DNA of 64,000 bases from Phylloscopus collybita. Lineage: Eukaryota; Chordata; Aves; Passeriformes; Phylloscopidae. The notes beneath the pieces are model-generated. The model worked only from the letters and a program-made list of their open reading frames with translations. It made no database searches and was not told the origin of the DNA. Shown piece after piece: positions 1-14,006 of the stretch; the first letter of the stretch is position 1; each line of letters starts with the position of its first letter. The stretch lies in the NCBI GenBank assembly GCA_027886175.1, contig JAJNNQ010000003.1:22795501-22859500 (forward strand), in the 5' to 3' direction. The translations under genes and the position numbers were made by a program.

Positions 1-3000
1 TGGGGGTCAAACCAATTAGCAGATAAGCTTTTATTTAAAGGGAGGTGTAAAGGTTCTTGTGAAAGAGAAGATAAAGCTTTTTCTGTCAGTCTGTTGGAGA
101 GCAGTCCCCTCATTAGGAAAGTGCTGCAGTGGGGCTGGGGCAGCTTGTGCTTCCAGTTCTGCTCCTGTTAACACAAAAAAGGATTTGTTTCTCCACGTGG
201 TTCTGCCAGGCCAGTCACCACAGCCCGGAAAGGGGCTAAGTGTCACTGCAGCATCGGGGTCCTGGGAACTGCACACAGTAGGACTGAGAAAAGAGACACA
301 GCAATGGTTGGGAGCTTAGAGATAACCAGAGTATGGCCAGAAACACAAAATTCTTTTTATAAAAACCCCACAAACGTCATCTTGTGGGGAAGCATCCACT
401 GCGGGGTGTTTGTACACCTACAATCCAATGAATGCTTCCTGCCCAGCAAAGTATTACTGAGAAAGGTACAAGGAGCAGAGCAGCAAAATCTCCTGGAGAA
501 GCAGCACACAATTTCCTACAGCATGTTGTAATGTACTTTAGTTCATCTGATCTAGCTTGTTGCTTCTCAATGTGCTTTGTTTGCTTTAATTCTTTCCACA
601 AGTTGTCAAGATGTTAAATATAATTTTTAGCCTGGTTTCTAAAAGTTACCTTGTCCAAAGGAGGGCTTTGCTTGCTGTCTTCCCTCCTGAAAACCTTTTC
701 TTGATTGATTCTGAAAAGCATTGATAGGAAAGCTAAAAATACCTGCAAGGTAGTTAGCAAGAGAGTTTTAACTGTAATAAGGGCACCAACATATATAGAA
801 CTGAAAATTATCTCACACATTCAGGAGCCATGAAATCAAAACTTAGACAATCTACCTAAACCCCACAGTTACCAGCCTAGAACACAAGTTCTAGTTTGCA
901 TGTCCTAATCCTCTTGAAAGGAGGGATTTAATAGCCTGTATAAGGGATTTAATAAGCTATATTCCAGCTCAGTGGTTTCAGAGTGACTTTCAAAGGGATT
1001 ACATAGAAGAGCTGAACTACATTTAAGTGCTCCTAGGACCAGGTCACACACTTCACTTTACTTCTTGTGTTTCTTCAAAGAGCTCGATCAATACTCAAGC
1101 TTGGGTTTCTGGAAGCTCTTTCCAGGCTGCTTAGGGTTATTATTATTATGGATAAAATAGCTTGAGACTCACAAGATAAAGTGCAACTATTAAGATGAAA
1201 ACACAATACCTCCTGTATGTGGTTTAATTTCAATGTTTTACTAAGCAGCCTGTCCCATCTGTGTGGGCTCCTGAAGACTGTACAAGCTCCTCTTCCCATT
1301 GAGTGACCGAAGGATTTGTGCTCAGCCAAACAAGACATTAAACTGATTTCACTATGCAGTAAATAACTATTTCAAAATTATTTCAGTTGCATCTGGATCT
1401 TTTTAGCCTTTTGCCATGGCAGAGGAAAACCATGTTATTTAAAATCACACCTGAGCTGTCCATGCAGCATTGCTCACCTGTGCCTGACAAATCAGGAGCA
1501 TGGCCCAAAAGAGCAGGAAACCTTACACAGCTCTTCCTGTGTCTACACTACACACTCCCAGCTCTTTTCTCTTCATCTAGGCTTTCTATTTCTGTTATTA
1601 TGGAGATGGAAAATTAATCAGATAAACAGCAACTTCACAGTTCTGGAATGGTTCTTGAATTATTTGGGAGACATTCCTTGATGCCAAGAGCTAGGGCACA
1701 ATCCCATTACATTTTATTTTATGTACATCTCCAGCATTTGTAGTGGTGGAAAAGAGGTTGAAGTTTATGTGCAGAATAATTTAAAAGTCAGGCAAATAAA
1801 TCACTCATTTGAAATCCCAGACTTCTAAAGCCATCTCAGGATTTTTCCAAGAAATACAACAAGGCCTTAGATGAAAGATGGCCTTTGGAAAAAATTGTAG
1901 GGCTTTTCTAAAATGATTCCAAAGTCAACATATGATACACAAAAATTACAGTTGTTTCATCTCTTGCTGCTGCAAAAAGGCCTCTTCAAAATTTTTTCAG
2001 TGGCTGTGCTGCACATCTCGAAGCTCAGCTCTCACCACAAGCATTGCATCGTACACCTGTCACTCACTTGACCATCTATTCTAATCTTTGTTGTATCACC
2101 AGTTTGTGATGCTAATTAAAAGTAAACTTACATATCTCACAGTACTTAGGTTTATGTTTTGATAGGACAGTAATTCACCCTTCTGCATGAATTAAATCTT
2201 GTTTACCTGTGTTTTAATTTTTTTTTCCTTCAGCTATTGGATGAAACAGCCTTAAAGCAAGGTCTTGAAACATCATCATGAGATTTCATACTACAGGCTG
2301 TAAAGGTTATTTTCCTAATTTGAGTAATCAATACCCTTACCTATTTGTCAGCTGAAATATTATGAGCCATTCACTCATATAGTTCTAACTAGAATAATGT
2401 GGTAAAAAAATGATGAAATGAGGAAAAGCTCTAATTTCATCTAGGTCCATCACAAATTATTCTGACAGAAAACACAGCATCCTAAAAGCTGGCCCTGTTA
2501 AAGACTGAGGAATGAGTGGAGTTTGGTTCTACTAACGCTGTGTGCAGTTTTACCAAGGCCTCAGGGTGTGGTGAGGAAATGTGATGCTCCCCTTGCTGCA
2601 GGGACCCTGAGGTCTCTTCCCTGGAATGGTGAGATAGTTTGACAAGTTTAAGCAGCCAGATACTTCTCTCCAGCTCATCTGAGGGGAAACGACACAAGAA
2701 GAAAAACAAACAAACAAACCAACAACCCAGGAAATGCTTTCCCAGAATGTGTCAGTGTTGGAAGGTGAATTTTATCTCCACTTGTTATCTTGTCTAAAGC
2801 TGATGTTCTCTCCTTTGATAAGGAAATGATCCTTGCACTCTTTCACCTGGTCATTTCATCCAAACACTGCAGCAGCCAAGCTGGAGCCCTGACTCTTAAG
2901 CATGATGAACAGGAAAGCAACACAGAGAAAAATCCTGTTGATGTGGTATAGGTGTGCTCTACAGATGCTCAAAGTTTAATGTGGATGCATTTTCAGGGTG

Positions 3001-6000
3001 TCTCCACCTCAAATTTTGCAGTCCAGAGCAGGTGCTCCTTTGGAAGGATAATAGAATACCAGAGTAAAGCTGTTTGTAAACCAGTGCTGTTACAAATAAT
3101 TTAGGTTATTACAAGTTTGCCTCTATATGCAATTCATTACAAGCAGCACTTCTTAAAAAGAAAACAGAATATTTAATTATGAACTAGTACCTCAGACTGG
3201 CTTAAGGCTACACACATCACTGCTCCAGTGAACAAACAGCTTGTGCATTGAACAGGATTGTTGGGTTTTCACCATTTTACACTTGAATTGTGTAGGAATC
3301 AGGATGAATACTGGACCATTTCAACATGGGAAGGGCCAGAAAAAGTACCAGAAACAGTGCAGATCTAGAGACAGAAACAATGTGTGTGAACCAGCACCAC
3401 CAACACCTGGAAGGAGAAATGACCATAACATCTGAAGTGACTCCTGAAATGTCACAGCAGATATTCACAGTGAACTAGGGAGATAAATCCAAGATGTACC
3501 TACCCTGATCTCCTTCAAGAAGGTTTTCTTATAAGGTATTGAAAGATTAATGACACTTTGCAGCAGAAACTGAGTTCTCTGTGCAATGGGACTTGTCATT
3601 GACAAGTGCTCTTTGACAGCTTAAGTTGTAGTAAAGCAAAGTGTGAAACAATGTCTTACATCTATGCAAAAATTTCTTTCCTGTGTTTCTATCTCAATTA
3701 AGATTATTGAATATTGTTATAGATTTGTGTAAAAAAAAAAAAAAGGCAAATTGCAAGCAAGTACCACTCAACTTTTCTAATGAAATACTTAATCTACTAA
3801 TTCTAAAAGGCTGTATAAAAGAAACGATTCTTCTCACAACAATTACTCCTCAATCTGTTTTGGAAAAGGAGAGATAAGTGTCCAAAGGTGTGGGTTATTT
3901 TTCAGCCCATTGTGCTCCTATGTGCTGCAACTCCCACTGACCACAAAGAGGCTGACAAATAGTGTGCTACCTCTGCTGGCTGCCTTCAAGTTCACATTTA
4001 AAAATCAGTTTCACAAGATTTTTATAAAATTTGTTGCAAGTTTGTGATACTTGTAGTAATATCCGAGCTCTGCAGCATCCTTTTTGTTCCTAATACTTAG
4101 ATCTGCAGAATATTTTTGCTATCAAAATATAAAAAGAAAATTACAAAAAATACTACTTTCATAATTCTGTTTTGGCTGATTCTGTATTCCTGTTATTACT
4201 TGCTATGCTGATTTTTTTATAACACCTCCATCCCACATTATAAGTGATAAAAGACTGGAATCTAAATCTTTCCTGACTTTCTTTTGTCATTTGGCTCCAT
4301 TTTAGTTATGCTTAAATACTTTTAGTTCCCAATCAGAAACCAATTTTTTTAACAGAAAGACAAGCTAATGTCAATGAGCTTTATATCAAACATATCACAC
4401 TAAAAAGGCAATTAGAGTACTAATGGGTTTGCTCTATTTTTTAAGTTAAATGTCAAGTAAGTTTTAGCTGATTTAAAAATTCTAGTGTTGCACCAGTGCC
4501 ATGGGTTCCTGTTTGGTTCAGGCAGCTGTAAACCCATGCTTTTGATGAAAAAAAACACCCCACTGAGTTCCCAACACCAAATCCACAGACTTCATGTTGG
4601 AATAGGCTTTGGACAAAGGCCTTGTAATTCGAGAAATTCTGTTATAAACTATTTTATCTGCTGACATAATTCAGATGTCAAACAGACTGCAGCCTGAGCA
4701 GGCTGACCTTGTTTGTTGGCAAAGCCTGAGAAGAATTGCCTTAAAGAGCAAAAGTGGAAGTGTTTGATGCCTCTGCCTCACTTCTTGCAGAAGACTGGAA
4801 AGTGGACTGTGGTAATAGGAAACAGCCTGGCCAACATCCAACTCATTCCTTCTATTTTTCATGTGTTTGATGTACAATTTAAACACAACTTCCTCCCCTT
4901 TTGGAAAGGCTCAGCTGGACAATGTGTACATGCACATATTCCAAATCACTCCTCAGAACTATTTCCTAGCAACGTCTGACACAGACGTGTGTCAACCAGC
5001 AAGAAAGTATCAGTGAACAAGCTTCCAACACTAATAAAAAAGGTCAGGGTTCACCTCACACCTACCCAGCGCAGCCACAAACCTCAGACACAGCTGGTGT
5101 GCACAGGTGGTGCACTGTGACTGCCACCCCTGCCTCACCCTGCAGGGTCCTGAAAGCATCCCTGGAAAGAAATCCCACTTCAGGGTAGTACAGAGGACTG
5201 AGCAGTGAGAGCAGAAACAGCTCAGTCACCTTGCAGATGAGCTGGAAATAGTTTCCAGTTCATTTAGGTGTTTGGTGTGTTTTGTGTGTGGTGCTTTTTT
5301 TTTTTTTTTTTTTTTTTTTTCTCCAGCATCTTAAGGAACTGGGTTGTTTCCTTTTAAAAGCAAACTGCTGCTTTCATTTTTCTCCCCCTATTGCCCTCAA
5401 CCTGGTCAGTGCCTCAGACTGATTTTGACACCAAATTAGTCATTTGCAGACATTAGCTGATGGCCATGGATGTTGTGCTGTATATCACAATGCAGATGGT
5501 TTGGGTGCTTCAGTGGCAGGTAGAAGCTCTAATGACTAAACCATGGGTTTTGTTGCCTCTTGGGATTTTTAAAGCTTAAACACTTGTTTCCAAAATTACT
5601 TGCAGCTAGAATTCCTGGTGACAGTTACAACCCTGGGGGCAATTCCGTGCACCAGGAAACCTCCAGTTGAGGAGATGGATATGTGACAAGCAAATCACTC
5701 CCTTGCTCTGCAAATGCAGTTTCATGCCAGTCACTTTAATACAATAGTGCGTAGGTGGCGTTTGGCTTACAAGGGTCTTATCTCTGAGGAAATAATTTTC
5801 TGTGTAGGTGCACAGCCTCCTATAAATGTTGGAAACTACACAAAGTATTTGTGTTATCGCTGCCTTCTGTTGGGTATACTGCTGGGTATGCAAAAACAAT
5901 TCTTTCCAGTTCAAACACATTATTCAGCCTGGGTCTTCTTCACCTTTTCACAGCCAAGAAAGGGCCTTTCAGCCTTTTGCAGCAGTGAAGCATTCCTTCT

Positions 6001-6989
6001 ATTCATAAACTACTACAGTAGTTTAAAACGGCCAGAGTTGGGTCTGTGGATCTTTCCAAGCAGTTTTGTTGCTTAAGAGCCAAAGTGAATCATTGGGAGC
6101 CCAAAGAACCCTTTTACTCTGTCTGCAAAGTGTCTGACACAATGGGCTTGTCCACAGTGATGATTCCAGATATTGCAGTAAAATAAATGTCAGAGTCAAT
6201 GAAATTTTGGGAACAGTGGAGTTCCATTATCATAAAAGCAGCTGCAAAATCAGATTCCAATTCTGCCAAAAGTGCAGTGAAGACATCACATACTGGGATT
6301 AAGAGTCTTCTGAAAACAGAGCTATTACTCCAGGTTTTGGAGCAATTCTCTGACTGATGGGAGCCTTAGGACAAGTTATCTGCCTTACAAAAGACACTAA
6401 TAGCCACCACAAAATATTGTGAGGGAAAAACTCAAGAGTCTAAACTCGTCACCCAAAGGTTGACTTCATTGCTTAGCAACATAAACTGAATTCCTCTTGC
6501 CAGATTTCTCACAGTTATGTATTTCAACAACAGCATCAAAGCAATCTCAGAGAAGAGTATTCATTTTAGGATTGTAGCAATCCTGAGATCAGAGCTTTCA
6601 CAGCTTGCCAACACACACCTTGCCTTGTCGAGCCTTGCTGTGCAATTAGAAGGTGCCATTTCAAACACTGAAGAAAGAAGCCTGATGGCAACAGTAGTGT
6701 AATTACGGCTGAGAAATTGTTAGAACATGATAGACCAGGCTTCACAATTATTAAAGTAATTAAAAAAGGCCTTTGGTCAGCTGGCAGCAGCAGAGCTGCT
6801 AGGGTGGCTGAAGAAGACAGAGGCCTTGAAACACGAGATGCTGCTGCATGTTCCAGACTCCAGCCTGATTTTGAGGCCAAAGACTCATTTACAGCAGGAG
6901 CTGTGTATGGCTGGATTCCAAACCGTTGCACTGTGTTCTAAGATGTTTGCTGCATTTCATAATAATGGTTTGTTCCTTACTCCCCTTTC
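1..6989. other. Non-genic, unique-looking DNA
   Basis: I see no gene, RNA gene or recognisable transposon here. Short frames on both strands (up to about 120 codons, for example 5714-6076 plus and 6566-6931 minus) have no domain-like motif, no convincing splice-site setting and lengths expected by chance. Low-complexity spots are a TTA run near 1137-1147, a CAAA run near 2705-2720, A14 near 3731-3744 and T26 at 5295-5320. An overlapping small palindrome cluster lies near 4971-4998 (CGTCTG/CAGACG and GACACA/TGTGTC arms). Confidence 0.7.
5295..5320. repeat. Poly-T tract (about T26)
   Basis: An uninterrupted run of about 26 T. No target duplication or retroposed body is visible beside it, so it is recorded only as a homopolymer; it could be the tail of a very short minus-strand retroposition that I cannot recognise. 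Confidence 0.9.
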
Positions 6990-7615
6990 CTGAAAAAATT
7001 CAATGTCCCAGGTTTATGCCTACCTCTCTTTCCTGTCAACCCTCACACATTCCTCCCAGTCCCCTCCTCTGGGCCCGGCCTGTCACTGGATGGCTCCTCC
7101 TGGCTGCTAGAAAGTTTGGGGAAGGGCATTGAGTGATAGAACAGGAGCAGGGGAAGTTCCTCCCTTGGTGTTCTCATTGGTTTCTCTAAAAGTCCCTTTA
7201 GTCCCTCCCATTTTGTTCCTCACTGGGTAATGGCTTGTTCCCTCCCTCAGTGTTGTCTGGGTTTTTGCTGTTCTCCTCTGTCTCTTTAAGAAATTTTCTA
7301 AAGTCCTATTTCAGCCTTCTTTGTTTATCTTTTCAATGGACTCAGACACCATTTTACATAAACAACTTTTCTTGTTATTGTAACCATCTAACCATGTCTA
7401 CATTCTTCTCATAAGGGGGAGACTGCTGAGGGACTGCTGGGTTGACCAGTGTGGTTGGAGAGGAAGATTTTCTTCCTCCAATCCACGGTCACAGCAGGAA
7501 TTCTATAAATGTTGAGGTTTGCAAATAAACCTTCTTTTTTCTGCCTTGGACATCTCAAGGTGTGGGTGTCATTTCTTTGTGTTGTGTGCGACCCCTCAGC
7601 ACCTCCCGTGTTTGT
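6990..7615 (+). mobile_element. Probable solo LTR of an endogenous retrovirus (boundaries approximate)
   Basis: The right part has LTR-like signals in plus sense: a TATA-like box (CTATAAAT, about 7503-7510), an AATAAA signal at 7524-7529 and a pyrimidine-rich stretch followed by a GT-rich segment (about 7530-7590), as expected around a retroviral polyadenylation site. The upstream 450 bases are C/T-rich and resemble U3 sequence. I could not find paired TG...CA termini with a target duplication, so both ends are estimates. It shares no obvious identity with the other LTR families of the window. It could instead be an unrelated polyadenylation region of a non-coding transcript. Confidence 0.42.
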
Positions 7616-10600
7616 CAGTCTCTGTCTCCCCTTTATTGCTGCTCTGCTGGAGCAGCTCCCCTGAGGCTCAGAGGTCCCAGCAGGGACTGAACAAAGCCTT
7701 GGGCTTTGCCCTCCAGCTGAATCAGACTTCTTTCTCTGTCGCTGTCGTGGTCCTCTCCCATGACAAGGGGAGAGTCCTCTCAGGAGCCCCTCTGGCTCCC
7801 AGGCTCTGGAGGTGTGTCCCCTGCTTGTCTGTGGGGTCAGGCTGGCCTGAGTGTGTCACAGTCAATATGCAGCAGTCAAGATGGACACTGCATTCGAGGT
7901 CATCATTAAAATCATCAGAAGGCCTCAAGCATTGGCACCTTGTTATTTAAAAGTCTCCCACACCTTTTCTCTGTATCTTCTAAGAGCAGCTCCACACAGC
8001 TCTGGCTCTGTCTCTCTTTTCTTTTCCAGTTCCAACTCACTCCTTCCTGTCCCCAGCACGGCTGCCTCACCCTGTCTGTCCTACATGGAGTATCTCATCT
8101 TTTCTGGCCCTTGTACAACCTCCTGTCCCTAGGCCTTCTCAGCACAGCCAGCAGACTCCAACTGATCTCTTTCTTACCAGCTCACTCACTCTTTATCATG
8201 CCCATGGCTGTGAGGGCAAGGCTGTTTCTACTCTAGGATAATTAACACAGGTGTAAGATATCAGAGGGGAGACTGCCCTCAGCAGCATCTCCTTTTGTCT
8301 CCCCACGTGGGTGGATGGAGACGCTGCTGCTCCGTAGGGGACACCACAACGCTGTTGGATACACCCTTCTCACTCCTTCTCCCTACAACAAAAGCATCAT
8401 GTGATAATATTGGACTTGGCATGTATCTTCTTATCCTAATGAGGACATTGGCATAAAGAGAAAGGAATGCTATCATCCCTATATCATCCACCTTTCCCTG
8501 ATTCACTATATGGCCTTATTCCTGAACTCCTCTTTTCATTTTCCTTTGTATCAGAAGGAAGTCAGAACCTTTAGAAAGATTGCTAAACAAACACCATGGG
8601 TAATTTCTCCAATTTGATCACAGGTACTCTGTCCTTACATACAGCTGTATTAAACTAGATTTGTGTCTACTGAAAATACTTTGCAAAGCGTGATCCATCT
8701 CTTAGAATGAAAGCAGCTGTCAGAAACTTGCCCTGCAGCTGCAGTGAAGCCCTTTGGGCACACTTGGGTGGATGTTGTGATGCTGCTTGGGTGGTGAAAG
8801 GCATGAGACCATCAGAATCCCGCTGAAGTAGCCTGGTGTGATGGAACAAAGCGTGCTTTATTGTGTTTTGGTGCTCAGATGAACCACGCAATTATCAAAT
8901 TAACATTTTTTTCCACTTTGTTTTATTGAACCTAAGTCATACCATATTTTCCAGTTCCACAGGTCTTGAGCTACTGTGGCTTAAGAGTAAATTATGGAAC
9001 AGTAGTTGAATGAAATTCTATGTTGGCGAAGAAAATATAACCTGGCTTTGCCAGTTATAAGATTTGCAGGTTAAACGGAGTTTCATTAGATCAGTGCACA
9101 AAGTCAGCATGGTTGTGGAGATAATTTAAGGATTCAGTGTGTAGAGAACTAAAAAGAAAAATGTTTCTAGGGTAGTGAGGTGGCACCCTTCTGCATTTCT
9201 TTCCATTTCTACATCAAACCATTGGATCCCTTACAGCAAACCTTAGAATGGATTAAAACCTAAAAATGATAAAAAACTAAGAATACAGTGGATAGCAGAA
9301 TCAAAAGCAAAATTCTAAAAAAAACTCCTTAAATTAGGAATGATAATAATCATTGTGAAACCTAAGATTGTTAAATACATTAACAAAACTGCATTTGGTA
9401 CTCCTGTTTTTTACTAAGATATCTAGCTGGAAAGGCTGAATTAACAGGTTAAAACCAGCAACAGTTGTAAAATTCTCTATAGCTGAAAACAACTGATTTT
9501 GGTAGCACATCTTAGTTCTGCTATGAAATTCATGGCCTTGTAGCGAAGACAGACTTAAAGAAGGCATCCTTTTTGTCCCTATCACACCAAATCACTTTTA
9601 GCTGCTGCTGGGGGCCTTGCTTAGCAGGAAATATTATATATATCCACATACATATTTATATGTATATAATGTAATATACTGCAAAGTTTACCCCAAGATT
9701 TTAATTTATATTTAGACACCTCACCTTATTTGAGTCACAAGTTTTGTTGTCAAGGGAAAAAGGTATAACTTTACAGACAATGTATGAGTTTGTATTCTTC
9801 TGGTAGTGAGAAAGTAGAAAATCCATTTTCTAAAACGCTTTGTTAATGCACAGGTATTTTTGCTTTTGTGCCTGGGTAATCTTATTAAGCAGAATGAAAA
9901 GTTTTTTGTAGAAAACGTGGCCCACTGACATGTGGCAAAGCACTGTGCACACGTTATACACACTTTACAAAATTGGGATTACTAGCTACTTCCCTAATAC
10001 TGCTGGAGAAGTCATTGTCACTGTCCAAAGGCCAGGAGCTGTGCTCTCCCTGTTTGTGCCATTTAGACCCTTTTTTCCCAAGTGGGATTTCTCCAAGGAT
10101 TAGTTTTCTACTTGCAGTTATAGAGGAGAAATCACTTAGACTTCCCAATAAATGCGAAGTATCATGATTATGAGGCAAACACTGGAACTAAAGAGTGTAA
10201 ATTCTCAGCTGATGTGAACCTTTGAAGCTTTGCTGAAGTTCTGATCCCGAATCAAGAGAGGGACAGAGGTGGAAAAACAGGAAGTGACTTTATATGGATG
10301 TGTTCTACTTTTCCAATATTTGCAAATCAGGAAATACTTCCTTGGTGTATATAAACCCCATGAATAATAATCATCTAGATATTTTAAACCTGCAAACCCC
10401 AGCAGTGGAACAGGGGGCTGCAGTGCCAGTCCTTGTGCCTATAAACCCCTCTGACCCTTCCCTTTCCTTCCCTTCATGGCTGGGTCAGTGGCACACTCCA
10501 CCTGAGAAGCTTTACCCCTTTTCTTCCCAGCGTGCAGCCCAGAAAAATTTTTAGCTACAAATTCTTCGAAGTTATCAAAAAATGTTGGCTTAGCAAAGAT

Positions 10601-13600
10601 TTTATCAGCTTTGCCCTAATTGCTAGAAGGGAATAACCAGTGATAAAACATTGTGTGCCTTATTAATATATAAATAAATTATGATACCAGTCTTTCTGTC
10701 TCCAGGAGGTTGGCTGAAAAATGGCTTGTCATGGTTGGGTGGCATTTACTTTTCTATCTGTCAATATTTGGAGGATTTTATTACTTTGCAGTGCCAAGTT
10801 TAAAATGGCTAATGGAAATACTAAAATGGAATTAATCTTAACTAAATAAAACTGGTTCTCTGTGTGTTATTCCCTTGACAGTAACTTAATGTGCTTTCTG
10901 AAACAAAGCTATGGTGGGAAAAATGGGTTATATTGAAATTTACATGTTGTTCATTTACTTTCAGAAACTTTTTTTTTCCAACAGTGGCAAGCCACTATGC
11001 TTTATGATCATTATACCTCAAATATTTATACAGGACAGCAGGTTAGAAGTGGCCAGAGGGTTTCCAGATCCACTGACTTGCCAAATGTTTTACTTTTGGA
11101 AATCACCATTAACACAGTGGCAGCTAATTGCCCTTGTCAGGAGCTGCCACAGGTCACTACTGCAGAGTTTGGCCAGTCTAACAGGAGTGGCCTGACATGG
11201 AAATTACACACACCTCTGCCTGGAACTGCAGTGTTTAACAAAACCACAGGTGTCAACAGAAGACCTGTGCCAAGAAAGAACCCTCTTGCCAAGTCAGCTT
11301 TGCTGCCTGCTGTGACAGCACCATTTTGTCATCTGTGGGCTGGATGCAGCCTGCAGCTTCTGAGGGGCACTCCATCATACCTGGAATCGTTCAGACACAT
11401 AAATAACAAGAATATTTCTAGTCTATTCATGCAAGAATCATAGAAAAAGTTAATTAATCTACCTTTATACTTTGCACTGCACCATTTTTAAACTTTATAC
11501 ACTGACTCCTATCTTTTCTAGAAGCGTTTAATGAGTTACTTTCAATAAAGAAATGCACACTTACACTTTGGAAAGCAGGAAACAGAAGACCCAGGAAATG
11601 AAACAAAACTCTGAAAACAGCACAAGCCCTAACTGCTGAAAGACAGTTGAACTGAAGAACCAGCAAGGCACCAGAAGCTGAGAAACACAAAAGATGATCT
11701 CATTGTCAAAGCAGCAACCACTCCAGCCAAGATTTGGGAGCTGTGGGAGGTAGGCAGAGATGCCTCAGGTGATGACAGGAGAGCTCCTGTTCCATGCACA
11801 CTCAGGGCAGCTCCAGTGCATCACAGAGCTGTTACCAGCAAAGCTCTCTTGCAGTTGTGAGCAGAGATTTTAAAATAGCATCCAAGGCAGAAACAAGACA
11901 CACTAATAATGCACACAAAACTTGGAGGTGACAACAACCTTTCCATTTAAGGCACTGCAGGTGTTTCATAACTACACTGAGAGGAAAGGGAATGGCAAGA
12001 AACTATGGTGCAAATGTTTTGAGTTCACCCACCTTGCTCTTGGATTGCATTGGCCATGCACTTAATCACAATTCCTTGACATTTATTTCCTACCTACAAA
12101 TTCCACGTTGGGTAAGTGGCAGCTCTGTCATTCAGCTGAGCTGAGCTCAGACTCCTAGTACAAACACACAGGTATGGGAGTTTTTTGCACTTTGGAAAGA
12201 TTCATGGCAATTCCTCCTTCCCTTCCAACAGCCTGTGTGAAGTCTCGTTCACTTCTTCATTTTCATCTTTTAAGATGTCACTCTCAGCTTGTCTGGGTCT
12301 TACCTATCACTGCAAGGAGCCTCTGGCAACTATGCAGGTACATCATTAGTCCACAAGAGATGGATGTGATCCACTTATTTCTAATTTCCTACAGAGTATC
12401 ACCCATGACATCCGGGTCACTGGGAAGGAATGCAGTAGAGACTGAAAGGCAGAGTTTCTGAGAGCCATGCCCCACCTTCTTGGCTTCAAATGCCTCAACT
12501 TGTCCAAGGTCCTTTATCACTCACTGGTGAAACTGCCATTAAGATAATTTGTCACTTTTCCTCCTATTTGATGTCCACAGAGCCATGCTGCCTTCTGCCA
12601 TCATCATCTTCAATGGAAATGTTCCACTCTTCCCTTAAAGTTTTCCCTGAGCACCAGAGCCCAGCTGACAGACACGCTAGAGGGATTCAAGCACCATGTC
12701 CCATTCCAAAAGAGATGGAACAAGAAGGCTGGAGCTGACTCACTGTGAGATAGCAAGACATTTTGTCTCTTGGGACAGTCATGCTGCCCATACATTACAT
12801 CACATCAGAATAAGGCAAAGTCATCAGCTCAGTCAGTGCTCCAGAGCATGAAACAATCCTGAACCACGTGGATTTCAAATTGTAGCAAATACCAGTGGTG
12901 ACTTTGAGGACTACAGCCCAAGACATCAATTTAACAGCATGGATGCAAGAAGTTAAGATTCTTACCCGTAACCAGAAGCCTTGAAACTTTTAATGCCAAT
13001 TCACTTGGTAAGGGTAATAAGATAACACCATCTTTAACCTGGTTCTACTTTATAATTTCTTGCAAAAATATGCAATTCATGAACCAAATTATCTTTTTAG
13101 CAATAAAAGTTCTTCTGACCAATCTCATTGGCAGCAGCATAGCATTAGCTGGGTGATCTAAGCCAGGAGGGGACCCAGTAATGCCACATCAGTCTTGATC
13201 TTCATCCCAAGTTCTTTTAGACCTGGAATTGATATGCAAAAGATTCCATCTGCACTGTTCCATGTAAAACTCAACATTCAAGAGCACAAAACACAACTGC
13301 TCAGAAGTTATACAAATTCACTTGACCTCTGAATTAAATGCAAGAATTGGTGTTGGGTCTTGTTTCTCTTCCTCACACTTTTCCTGGCAGCATCAGCTCC
13401 TCCTGTCACTCAGCTTTCAGGGTTATTTGGTTGTTGGTCTACAGGCAGAAACACTTTCTCATCAGAGACATCTATAACTGAAGGTTATCTCTAGAATTAC
13501 AGATGTAGCTTTAAGGATTAAGTCATGAATCCTGGCACTTACCTCTAGGACCCTGGACAGACACATTGCCAAAAATGTCACGGCATATAATGTTATACAA

Positions 13601-13900
13601 CTCACAAGCAGATGGCATAAAGATATCGTCATGGCAAGAAACACAAAGATCTTTAACAAGTTAACATTGAGCCATGCCTCTTCCAGTCTGCAGATACAAA
13701 ATAAAGAAGTTCCAGGAGTCTTAAGCCCACAGAAAAATTCATACACAGGGTGCGGCCTTGCATTCCAAAATGATTTTTCCACAAAGTGATGAAAAACATG
13801 TTGGCAGCAACTATTTGTAATCCATCAGTAAATCAATTTTTCCCTATAGACTCCTGGGTTGCAATGAACTTGTTCATTCTGAGTGGTCTGATCTTACAGA
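7616..13900. other. Non-genic, unique-looking DNA
   Basis: No supported gene. The longest frames (7519-7950 plus, 143 codons; 10997-11443 plus, 148 codons) show no family signature and fall within chance expectation for this many bases. An AT-rich microsatellite-like patch lies at 9635-9680. A minus-strand frame at 13462-13782 is rich in hydrophobic residues but has no recognisable topology or family. Confidence 0.65.
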
Positions 13901-13914
13901 TTGAAACATGAATC

Positions 13915-13932
13915 TTGTTGTTGTTGTTGTGG
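13915..13932. repeat. (TTG)6 microsatellite
   Basis: Six uninterrupted TTG units followed shortly by the A22 homopolymer at 13985-14006. Confidence 0.9.
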
Positions 13933-13984
13933 TATGTTACGTAGAGGGAAGTATAGTTTTGTGGGAACTGGCTTTATCCATATT

Positions 13985-14006
13985 AAAAAAAAAAAAAAAA
14001 AAAAAA
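13985..14006. repeat. Poly-A tract (A22)
   Basis: Uninterrupted run of 22 A. No retroposed body can be recognised upstream. Confidence 0.9.

Noticed and set aside
7519..7950. A 143-codon plus-strand frame just after the probable LTR, considered as viral gag
   Set aside because: Low-complexity Ser/Leu content, no retroviral motif, no primer binding site before it.
10997..11443. A 148-codon plus-strand frame considered as a gene
   Set aside because: No motif, no splice or promoter context, and a few frames of this length are expected by chance in 64 kb on six frames at about 40% GC.
13462..13782. A hydrophobic 106-codon minus-strand frame considered as a membrane protein exon
   Set aside because: Hydrophobic stretches are common in translated AT-rich DNA. 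No conserved pattern or clear splice sites.
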